In this document: positions 34,024-40,975 of the stretch, piece by piece | Layout: the number at the start of each line of letters is the position of its first letter | Numbering within the stretch: position 1 is the first letter of the stretch | NCBI RefSeq assembly: GCF_000024345.1 | Contig: NC_013729.1 | Coordinates: forward strand, 186,001 to 250,000 | Source of the DNA: Kribbella flavida DSM 17836 | GTDB taxonomy: Bacteria > Actinomycetota > Actinomycetes > Propionibacteriales > Kribbellaceae | Length of the DNA stretch: 64,000 nucleotides | Reading direction: 5' to 3' | Notes under the pieces: generated by a model | Told to the model about the DNA's origin: nothing | The model's database searches: none | What the model saw: the letters and a program-made list of their open reading frames with translations, nothing else | Made by a program: the position numbers and the translations under genes

Positions 34024-34052
34024 TGTCGTTGTCAACCACGACAGTTGTAGTG
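34015..34052. promoter_or_regulatory. TetR operator palindrome
   Basis: Arms CACTACAA-A-TGTCGT and ACGACA-G-TTGTAGTG face each other across TGTCAACC. The arms are complementary except for the single A/G positions. The site covers the -10 of the VOC promoter. Confidence 0.78.
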
Positions 34053-34068
34053 AAACCCGAGGAGCTCT

Positions 34069-34482
34069 ATGCAACCCGCCGCCTTCGGCGCCACCGTCGT
34101 CACCGCGCGTCCGGCCGAGGTCGCCGCGTTCTACACCCAGTACTTCGACCTGGCCGTGACCGTCGACCTGGGCTGGTTCGTCTGCCTGCGCCGCGGCGAG
34201 TCGGACTGGGAGCTGGCCATCTGCGAACGCGGTCACAGCTCCGTCCCGGCCGCGGTCTCGGCCACCACCGAGAGCTCGAACGTCTTCGGCTTCGTCGTCG
34301 ACGACGCCGACAAGGTCGCCGCCCGGCTGACCGACGGCAGCGTCGAGCTCGCCACCGAGGTCGTCACCGAGCCGTGGGGTCAGCGGCACTTCTACGTCCG
34401 GGACCCTGAGGGCACCTGGCTGGACGTCATCCAGCTCGTCGCGCCCGACCCCGACTGGGTGGCCGCGAACACGCCGTCATGA
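34069..34482 (+). CDS. VOC (glyoxalase/bleomycin-resistance fold) protein
   Basis: The 137-residue protein contains one VOC domain of two beta-alpha-beta-beta-beta modules: TARPAEVAAFYTQYFDLAVTV at the start, and EPWGQRHFYVRDPEGTWLDVIQL at the end, where the Glu/Asp of the final strand belongs to the usual metal or ligand site. ATG 34069 is preceded by GAGGAGC at 34059-34065. A divergent TetR regulator and intergenic operator imply induction by a small molecule, so detoxification or antibiotic binding is plausible but unproven. Confidence 0.88.
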   Translation: MQPAAFGATVVTARPAEVAAFYTQYFDLAVTVDLGWFVCLRRGESDWELAICERGHSSVPAAVSATTESSNVFGFVVDDADKVAARLTDGSVELATEVVTEPWGQRHFYVRDPEGTWLDVIQLVAPDPDWVAANTPS

Positions 34483-34493
34483 CCGAGCAGTTC

Positions 34494-34534
34494 GTCCTGC
34501 GTACCGGTGGCGACCGGCCATCGGTACGCAGGAC
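34494..34534. terminator. Bidirectional terminator
   Basis: Arms GTCCTGCGTACCG and CGGTACGCAGGAC (13 bp) lie between the convergent VOC and quinone oxidoreductase genes. Confidence 0.82.
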
Positions 34535-34542
34535 GGCAAGGA

Positions 34543-35520
34543 TCAGAGGGTGAGCAGGACCTTGCCGGTCTGGGCGGACTGCTCCAGCGCCTCGTGCGCC
34601 TGGGCGACCTGCTCCAGCGGGAAGATGCCGTGCACGATCGGGCGGACCTTCTTCGCCTCGACCAGCGGCCACACGTGGCCGACCACCTCGGCCAGGATCC
34701 GGCCCTTGTCCTCGACCGAGCGGGCCCGCAGGCCGGTGGCGGTGATCGAGCCGCGGCGGGCCATCAGCCGGCCCAGGTCGAGCTCGCCCTTCACGCCGCC
34801 CTGCAGGCCGATCACCACGATCCGGCCGTCGAAGGCGAGCGACTTCACGTTGTCGGGCAGGTACTTCGCGCCCATGATGTCGAGGATCACGTCCGCGCCG
34901 GCCTGGCCGGTCGCCTCCTTGACCACCGACGCCCACTCGGCTTCCTTGTAGTTGATCGCGACGTCCGCGCCGAGCCGGGTGCAGAACTCCATCTTGTCCG
35001 CGCTGCCGACCGTGCAGAGCACCCGGGCACCGTGCGCGACCGCGAGCTGGATCGCCATCGTGCCGATCCCCGACGCGCCGCCGTGCACGAGCAGCGTCTC
35101 GCCGTGCTTGAGGTGCGCGGTCATGAACACGTTCGACCAGACCGTCGCGACCACCTCCGGCAGCGCCGCGGCACTGACCAGGTCGATGCCCGCCGGCACC
35201 GGCATCACCTGCGGAGCCGGGACCACCACCTTCTCGGCGTACCCGCCGCCGGCCAGCAGGGCGCAGCACTCGTCACCGACGGACCAGCCCTCGACCTCGG
35301 AGCCGATCGCGCTGATCCGGCCGGACACCTCCAGGCCGATCGTGCCGGGCGCACCGGGCGGCGGTGGGTAGTGGCCCTGCCGCTGCAGCAGGTCGGCCCG
35401 GTTGACCCCGGCCGCGACCACGTCGATGACCACCTCGTCGACGGCCACCTTCGGGTCCTCGATCTCGCCGACCGTCAGCACCTCGACGCCACCGGCACCC
35501 TCACACACGACAGCACGCAT
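34543..35520 (-). CDS. NADPH:quinone oxidoreductase (MDR, zinc-free)
   Basis: The 325-residue medium-chain reductase opens MRAVVCEGAGGVEVLTVGEI and carries AAGVNRADLLQRQGHYPPPPG, PGTIGLEVSGRI and the NADPH-binding ETLLVHGGASGIGTMAIQLA (about 138-157). GHYPPPPG with the short central loop and no structural-zinc Cys cluster matches the PIG3/QorA branch. Start ATG 35520 gives the canonical N-terminus; the longer frame overlaps the upstream gene. It likely reduces quinones or enones one or two electrons at a time. Confidence 0.92.
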   Translation of the reverse strand: MRAVVCEGAGGVEVLTVGEIEDPKVAVDEVVIDVVAAGVNRADLLQRQGHYPPPPGAPGTIGLEVSGRISAIGSEVEGWSVGDECCALLAGGGYAEKVVVPAPQVMPVPAGIDLVSAAALPEVVATVWSNVFMTAHLKHGETLLVHGGASGIGTMAIQLAVAHGARVLCTVGSADKMEFCTRLGADVAINYKEAEWASVVKEATGQAGADVILDIMGAKYLPDNVKSLAFDGRIVVIGLQGGVKGELDLGRLMARRGSITATGLRARSVEDKGRILAEVVGHVWPLVEAKKVRPIVHGIFPLEQVAQAHEALEQSAQTGKVLLTL

Positions 35521-35525
35521 GCCAC

Positions 35526-36455
35526 TCACCGTACTGCGTCCGGCCGTCCCGCGACGCGACTCGTCCCCAGCAGCGAGACCAGGTCGGCGGCGATGGACTC
35601 CAGCGGATCGATGACGCCTATCAGCCGGAACCAGTCCCATAGCTCGAGCGCGTGGTAGAGGCGGTACACGGCGGTGCGCTCCACCCAGTCCGACGGGAGT
35701 TCGCCGTACCCGGTGAGCAGGCCGCTGAGCTTGGCCTGGTCGTTCTTGATCGAGTAGTACTGCGTTTTCGCCAGATCGATCAGGGGATCGGCGGCGATCG
35801 CGTTCTCGACGTCGACGATGCCCTGCACCTGCCAGGTGTCCGGATCCACCAGCACGTTGCCCTCATGGAAGTCGTTGTGGCACAGCACCGGTCTGCTGCT
35901 GGAGGCGAACAGGCCGCTGTGCTGTTCGACGTACTCGGTCAGTCGGGCGTGCAGCGCCCGATCGCCGCCGAGCTCCTCGAACTCCTGCAGCTTCTTGGCG
36001 AACTGCCGGCGCATGTACGCGTCGTTGCTCGGCAGCGGCTCGAGCACTTCGTCGGTCAGATAGCCGTACGCCGGCTGCGGGATCCGGTGGATCGCGGTGA
36101 GCAGCTCGCCCAGTTGCTTGTAGACGACCTGGTAGTCCGGCGCCGTGGTCTCGCAAAGCGGGACGCCGGTCAGCATCGTCATCACGGTGAACGCGTGGGT
36201 CTCACCTTCGGGCTCCGCGTGGACGACCTGCGGGATCGCGGTGCCGAGGTGAGGTGCCAGGAGGTCGTAGACGTGAATTTCCTTGGCCTGCTTCCAGGCC
36301 CATTCGGGGGAGTAAAGCTTGATAATCAGCGGCGCGGCGGCGATCCGGCGTACCTCGAAGACGGTGGCGAGCTGACCGCCGGAGCGGGGCAGGACCTCGG
36401 CGATCTCGCTGCGGGGTGCGGCTTTGTGCAGCAGGGCGGCGATGTCGTGCTCCAT
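35526..36455 (-). CDS. Aminoglycoside-phosphotransferase-fold kinase
   Basis: The 309-residue APH-family protein has a protein-kinase-like fold: N-lobe LATVFEVRRIAAAPLIIKLYS with the ATP-site Lys (about residue 45), catalytic loop VLCHNDFHEGNVLVDPD (about 195-210) and metal motif GIVDVENAIAADPLIDLAK. These match the HxDxxxxN and DxEx elements. APH-fold enzymes phosphorylate antibiotics, choline, homoserine or sugars; no resistance subfamily is evident. It follows 71 bases after the end of mobA and lies just upstream of the quinone oxidoreductase. Confidence 0.88.
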   Translation of the reverse strand: MEHDIAALLHKAAPRSEIAEVLPRSGGQLATVFEVRRIAAAPLIIKLYSPEWAWKQAKEIHVYDLLAPHLGTAIPQVVHAEPEGETHAFTVMTMLTGVPLCETTAPDYQVVYKQLGELLTAIHRIPQPAYGYLTDEVLEPLPSNDAYMRRQFAKKLQEFEELGGDRALHARLTEYVEQHSGLFASSSRPVLCHNDFHEGNVLVDPDTWQVQGIVDVENAIAADPLIDLAKTQYYSIKNDQAKLSGLLTGYGELPSDWVERTAVYRLYHALELWDWFRLIGVIDPLESIAADLVSLLGTSRVAGRPDAVR

Positions 36456-36494
36456 CCGGCCACCGTAGGAGTTCGCCGGGTTCGCGGCGACAGG

Positions 36495-37106
36495 TTATTC
36501 GGCGGCGGTGGTGGGGTCGTCGAGGTCGGCCCAGGTGTCGACGTCGCTGCCGGCGCGGGTCGGTTCGCTCCAGCGCATGGTGAACCCGGCGAACAGCCTG
36601 CGCACGGACTGGTCCCGCGGGTCGCCGATCTCCGCCAGCGCCCGCTCCAGCGCCGTACGCCGGTACGCCGCCGCGAGTGGTTGCTCACGGCCCCCATCGT
36701 CGCGGAGGCCGTGGCCGTCGTGCCCGGCGATTCCGTCGACCAGTGCGGCGACGTCGGCCCCGGTCAGCCACGGCAGGTCGCACGACACCAGGACGATGAC
36801 CGGCGCCGAGCCGTGTCCCAGACCGGCCGCGATGCCGGCGACGGGTCCGCCGGAGGCGGGGTGCTCTTGAGTCCAGGTGACCGGGCGGGCTGTCGGGCGG
36901 ATCGGCCCGACGACTACCGTCGTTTCGGCTCGAATGGTTGCCGTCAGCACTCGATCGAGCAGTGAAACGCCTTCCAGGACAAGGGTGGCCTTGTCCACAC
37001 CGCCGAACCGACGCGACGCGCCACCGGCCAGGACCAACGCGTCGAACGGCATCAACGAATCCGGGTGGGGTTGATGGTCGTGCGGGGTCAGCGGGTCGGA
37101 CGGCAT
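36495..37106 (-). CDS. mobA: Molybdenum cofactor guanylyltransferase (MobA-like)
   Basis: The protein has LVLAGGASRRFGGVDKATL, a nucleotidyltransferase P-loop-like motif (GxGxSRRxGxDK), then VLVSCDLPWLTGADVAAL and REQPLAAAYRRTALE, which fits MobA enzymes that attach GMP to molybdopterin. The ATG at 37106 overlaps the nitrilase stop (TGATG) and yields 203 residues; an internal ATG at 37052 (MPFDALVLAGG) is the typical family start and may be the real one. Members also include CofC-like and MocA-like transferases, so a different nucleotide or acceptor is possible. No other moa/mob genes are adjacent. Confidence 0.8.
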   Translation of the reverse strand: MPSDPLTPHDHQPHPDSLMPFDALVLAGGASRRFGGVDKATLVLEGVSLLDRVLTATIRAETTVVVGPIRPTARPVTWTQEHPASGGPVAGIAAGLGHGSAPVIVLVSCDLPWLTGADVAALVDGIAGHDGHGLRDDGGREQPLAAAYRRTALERALAEIGDPRDQSVRRLFAGFTMRWSEPTRAGSDVDTWADLDDPTTAAE

Positions 37107-37915
37107 CAGCGGGGCGCGACGGTGAAGCGCCGGTTCTGCAGGGACGGGTTGCGCTGGCGGATCTCGGCCAGCCGATCGGCGGAGATTTCGGCGGTGGCGA
37201 ACCCGTCCGCTTCACCGACCGCCGCGACGGCGACGCCCTGCGGGTCCAGGACCTGGCTCAAGCCCGAGTACTTCCGGCCGTTCTGCGCGGCGGCCGCGAC
37301 GTAGCAGGTGTTCTCGATCGCGCGGGCCGTGAGCAGCGTCGCCCAGTGATGCTCCTTCAGCGGTCCGCGGACCCACGCCGCCGGTACGACGAGCACCTCG
37401 GCGCCGGCGTCGACCAGAGCGCGGGACAGCTCGGGGAAGCGCAGGTCGTAACACGTCATCAGCCCGAACCCGACGCCGCCGATCCGGACCACTACGGGGG
37501 CGACGTTGCCGGGGGTCAGTTGGTCGGACTCGCGGTACCCGAACGCGTCGTACAGGTGGATCTTGCGGTACGCGCCGAGCAGCTCGCCGTCGGCGCCGAC
37601 CGCGAGCAGCGTGTTGTACGGCCGGGCCTCGTCGCAGCTCCGCTCGAACATGCCGGCCACGATCGCGGTGCCGTGCTCCAGCGCGCACTTGCGCAACGTA
37701 CTGACGAACTCACCGTCGAGCGCCTCGGCCAGCCCGCCGACCGATCCGCCCTCGACCGCGAAGTCGGCCATCATCGCCTCGGGCAGCACGACGAGATCCG
37801 GCCGCCCCGCCGCCGCCTCGGCGACCCAGCGCACCACCGCTTCCCGGTTGGCCGCCTTGTCGTCGGTACTGGCGGTCTGCACCACAGCGATCTTCACCTT
37901 TCCATGGTGCCGCAT
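37106..37915 (-). CDS. Carbon-nitrogen hydrolase (nitrilase superfamily)
   Basis: The 269-residue hydrolase shows the catalytic triad context of the family: Glu in LVVLPEAMMADF (about residue 45), Lys in GAYRKIHLYDAFG (about 118) and Cys in FGLMTCYDLRFPELSR (about 153). The length and lack of other domains place it near NIT1/omega-amidase branches, which hydrolyse omega-amides or deaminated glutathione. The start could also be GTG 37897 (VKIAVVQTAS), which is the most conserved N-terminus. It is coupled to mobA. Confidence 0.92.
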   Translation of the reverse strand: MRHHGKVKIAVVQTASTDDKAANREAVVRWVAEAAAGRPDLVVLPEAMMADFAVEGGSVGGLAEALDGEFVSTLRKCALEHGTAIVAGMFERSCDEARPYNTLLAVGADGELLGAYRKIHLYDAFGYRESDQLTPGNVAPVVVRIGGVGFGLMTCYDLRFPELSRALVDAGAEVLVVPAAWVRGPLKEHHWATLLTARAIENTCYVAAAAQNGRKYSGLSQVLDPQGVAVAAVGEADGFATAEISADRLAEIRQRNPSLQNRRFTVAPR

Positions 37916-37991
37916 CCCGGCCCGGTCCGCCGCAGACCCGTCCGCCCAGCGTGGCTCAGGCGGGCGGACAGCGGCGGGTTAGCCTCCTGGG

Positions 37992-39110
37992 GTGACTGTG
38001 GACGGTTTCGACCTGGATCATCACGGCGATCTCGAAGTCGGCGACGGCCTCGTGGACCTCGCGGTCAACGTGCGAGCCGGTACTCCGCCACCCTGGCTGG
38101 TCGACGAGATCGCCGCCGGCCTGACCGACCTCGCCGCCTACCCACGCGCCGACGCCGCGACCGCCGCAACCGCCGCGCGCCACGGGTGCTCGCCGGATCA
38201 GGTCCTGCTCACCGCCGGAGCGGCCGAGGCCTTCGTCCTCGTCGCGCGCGCCTTTCGCCCTCGCCACGCAGTGGTCGTCCACCCGCAGTTCACCGAACCC
38301 GAATCGGCCCTCCGCTCGGCCGGACACCTGGTCGACCGCGTCATCCTGCGCCCCGAGAACGGCTTCGTCCTGGCCCCCGGCGCCATCCCCGCCGACGCCG
38401 ACCTGGTCGTCATCGGCAACCCCACGAACCCGACCTCGGTCCTGCACCCCGCCGACACCCTGCGCGAACTGGCCCGCCCCGACCGCATCCTCGTCGTCGA
38501 CGAAGCCTTCATGGACGCCGTGCCCGGCGAACCCGAGTCACTGGTCGGCGCGGGCATCCCCGGCCTCGTCGTCATCCGCAGCCTGACCAAGACCTGGGGC
38601 CTCGCGGGCCTTCGCGTCGGCTACGTCGTCGCCGCGCCCCCGCTGATCGACCAGCTGGCCGCCGTGCAGCCCCACTGGCCTGTCTCCACACCAGCTCTTG
38701 CCGCCGCCATCGCTTGCACGACTCCCCGCGCCACCACCGAGGCGGCCCAGGCTGCCGCCGATTTCGACGCCCAACGCAAGCACCTCCTCGCCGGTCTGCT
38801 GAACTGTCCCGAGGCGGAGCTCGACACCCGGGCCGGCGACCAGCCGCACGGCAGTACGGCGTACGGGGGCGAAGCGGTGCGGGTGTCGCGTGACGGGAGG
38901 GTGGCTGTTCACGGCGTCCCCCGGGCGCCCTTCGTGCTGGTGCGGATCGACGGTGCGGAACAGCTTCGCCAACAGTTGCGGGAGCGCGGTTTCGCCGTCC
39001 GGCGCGGCGACACCTTCCCCGGGCTGGGTGCCGACTGGCTGCGAATCGCCGTCCGCCCGGAGGTGGTGACCGACGCGTTCCTGAAGGCCTGGCGCGACGT
39101 CCTCGGCTGA
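37992..39110 (+). CDS. CobC-like PLP aminotransferase/decarboxylase (Rv2231c type)
   Basis: The 372-residue fold-type I PLP enzyme resembles histidinol-phosphate aminotransferases and threonine-phosphate decarboxylase CobC. It has VLLTAGAAEAFVLVARAF, VIGNPTNPTSVLHPADTL (Asn for the ring), VVDEAFMDAV (Asp for pyridine N) and SLTKTWGLAGLRVGY with the PLP-binding Lys (about residue 200). The mycobacterial relative Rv2231c is fused or adjacent to cobalamin functions. Here no other cob genes are near, so threonine-phosphate decarboxylation for cobalamin aminopropanol is a hypothesis. The start is GTG 37992. Confidence 0.87.
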   Translation: MTVDGFDLDHHGDLEVGDGLVDLAVNVRAGTPPPWLVDEIAAGLTDLAAYPRADAATAATAARHGCSPDQVLLTAGAAEAFVLVARAFRPRHAVVVHPQFTEPESALRSAGHLVDRVILRPENGFVLAPGAIPADADLVVIGNPTNPTSVLHPADTLRELARPDRILVVDEAFMDAVPGEPESLVGAGIPGLVVIRSLTKTWGLAGLRVGYVVAAPPLIDQLAAVQPHWPVSTPALAAAIACTTPRATTEAAQAAADFDAQRKHLLAGLLNCPEAELDTRAGDQPHGSTAYGGEAVRVSRDGRVAVHGVPRAPFVLVRIDGAEQLRQQLRERGFAVRRGDTFPGLGADWLRIAVRPEVVTDAFLKAWRDVLG

Positions 39111-39221
39111 GCGGCGCGATCGCCGCCGAACCGACGACCCGCTGTGATCCGGACAGGGTTTAGTCCGGGTCTACTGTGCGCACAGGACAACCACGCAAGC
39201 ACACTCGAAGGGAGCAGCATC

Positions 39222-39701
39222 ATGGGTCTGAACGACGACGACATGACGACCTCGGCCGGCAACGGCGAGGGTCTGGCCGACGGAGGCGCGACACCAGGTG
39301 CGACCGACGGCGGTGCTGACGGTGGAGCGGACACCGGTGCGGGGCGCGGCAACCAGTCCGGCGGCTACGGCCAGATGTCCGAAGAAGGCACCGCGGACGG
39401 CGGCGCCGCCCCGGGCGTGAGCGACGGCGGTGCGGACGGTGGCGCCGGCGGCGGGTCGGAGGGCCCGGCGGACGGCGGAGCATCGCCGGGGACCCAGGAC
39501 GGCGGAGCCGACAGCGGCGCCGGCGGCGGCTCGGAAGGCACCGCGGACGGCGGCGCGTCACCGGGCGTCAGTGACGGTGGCGCCGACGGCGGCGCGGACA
39601 GTGGCGCCGGCAACGGCGAAGGACCGGCGGACGGTGGAGCCGACCCGAACGCGACCGACGGCGGCGCGGACGGCGGTGCCCAGAACTCCGGAAGCTGGTG
39701 A
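39222..39701 (+). CDS. Asp/Gly/Ala-rich five-repeat acidic protein (candidate modified-peptide precursor)
   Basis: The frame encodes 159 residues from ATG 39222, preceded by AAGGGAG at about 39208-39214. After MGLNDDDMTTSAGN come five imperfect units of about 25 residues built on (S/G)EGxADGGAxPG then DGGADGGA and a Gly/Ser/Ala linker; DGGA occurs 14 times in all. There is no Cys and almost no hydrophobic residue, and the last residues are QNSGSW. Its stop overlaps the GTG of a JmjC/cupin oxygenase (GTGA), which overlaps a ferredoxin-like gene. I infer a substrate for that oxygenase; Asp residues are the likely sites. The family is not one I recognise, and a structural or antifreeze-like acidic protein is an alternative. 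Confidence 0.75.
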   Translation: MGLNDDDMTTSAGNGEGLADGGATPGATDGGADGGADTGAGRGNQSGGYGQMSEEGTADGGAAPGVSDGGADGGAGGGSEGPADGGASPGTQDGGADSGAGGGSEGTADGGASPGVSDGGADGGADSGAGNGEGPADGGADPNATDGGADGGAQNSGSW

Positions 39702-40975
39702 GTGCAGTGCCGGAGACCGGGCCACAGCCGGACCAGCGCCCGGCTCTCCGGCGCTGCGTCGCGGGTGATCCCGAGGAGTTCGCGAGCAACTACTGGGGTT
39801 CGCGGGCTCTGCTGTCCCCTGCCGCCGAGCTTGCCGGCGGCGGGGGCGCGCCGGCTTCGGAGGTGTCCGGCTTCAGCGACCTCTTCAGCTTGGACGCCGT
39901 CGACGAACTGCTCTCCCGCCGCGGACTCCGTACGCCGTTCCTGCGCATCGCCAAGAACGGCTCGGTGGTCGGCGACAACCAGTTCACCGGGCCCGGCGGT
40001 GTCGGCGCGGAGATCGGTGACCAGGTGCAGGACGACAAGGTCGCCGCGTTGTTCGCGAGCGGCCACACCGTCGTACTGCAGGCGCTGCATCGCACCTGGC
40101 CGCCTCTGGTCGACTTTGCGACACAGTTGTCGTCCGAGGCCGGGCATCCGGTGCAGATCAACGCTTACATCACGCCTGCGGAGTCCCAGGGGTTCTCGGC
40201 GCACTACGACGTACATGACGTCTTCGTCTTACAGGTAGCCGGTGAGAAGCACTGGACGGTGCATGAGCCCGTTCATGTCGACCCGCTGCGCAACCAGCCG
40301 TGGACAGACCACTCCAAGGCCGTCGCTGAGGCTGCCAGCACCGAGCAGCCGGTAGTCGACGCCGTACTGCGCCCCGGCGACGCGCTCTACGTCCCGCGCG
40401 GCTTCCTGCACTCCGCCAAGGCGCTCGGTGGCGTCAGCGCCCACCTGACGGTCGGTCTGCACACCATGACGCGCTATCTGCTCGTCCAGGAGCTCGCGGC
40501 CCTTGCTGCGAACGTCCCCGACCTCCGCAGCGCCCTCCCACTCGGCTTCGACCCCGGCGACCCACACCAGCTCGCCCCGGAGCTCGAGAAGGTCGTCGCC
40601 CTCTTCGCCGAACACCTCCAGACGGCAACGGCCGACGACCTCACCGACCGCCTGCGCCGTCGTACCTGGTCCGGCAACCGCCCGGCGCCGCTCGCCCCCT
40701 TGGCCCACGCCGCCACCATCGCGAACCTCGCCGTCGGCGACACCCTCCGCCTCCGCCCTGGCCTGCGCCACCGCCTGGTCCCCGGCGACCCGGTGCTGCT
40801 CCACCTCCCCGACCGCACCATCTCCTTCCCAGCCAACACCGCCGAAGCCGTCACGCAGGCCTGCTCCGGCACCCCCTTCGCAGTAGGCGACCTTCCGGGC
40901 CTTTCCTCCGAGGACCAGCTGGTCCTCACCCGCCGCCTCCTCAAAGAAGCCGTGCTGGTCGCGAGCCCTACGTGA
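39698..40975 (+). CDS. JmjC/cupin-4 2-oxoglutarate-dependent oxygenase
   Basis: The 425-residue protein resembles the ROX-type ribosomal oxygenases (YcfD, MINA/NO66). The iron triad is His169 and Asp171 in GFSAHYDVHDVFVLQVAG and His238 in LYVPRGFLHSAKAL; GEKHWTVHEP after strand 4 also fits. A C-terminal winged-helix-like region (about 290-420) follows, as in ROX enzymes. YcfD hydroxylates ribosomal protein Arg; here the coupling to a repeat-Asp protein upstream makes that protein the probable substrate. The GTG at 39698 overlaps the previous stop; GTG 39707 is an alternative. Activity and substrate are inferred. Confidence 0.88.
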   Translation: MSAVPETGPQPDQRPALRRCVAGDPEEFASNYWGSRALLSPAAELAGGGGAPASEVSGFSDLFSLDAVDELLSRRGLRTPFLRIAKNGSVVGDNQFTGPGGVGAEIGDQVQDDKVAALFASGHTVVLQALHRTWPPLVDFATQLSSEAGHPVQINAYITPAESQGFSAHYDVHDVFVLQVAGEKHWTVHEPVHVDPLRNQPWTDHSKAVAEAASTEQPVVDAVLRPGDALYVPRGFLHSAKALGGVSAHLTVGLHTMTRYLLVQELAALAANVPDLRSALPLGFDPGDPHQLAPELEKVVALFAEHLQTATADDLTDRLRRRTWSGNRPAPLAPLAHAATIANLAVGDTLRLRPGLRHRLVPGDPVLLHLPDRTISFPANTAEAVTQACSGTPFAVGDLPGLSSEDQLVLTRRLLKEAVLVASPT

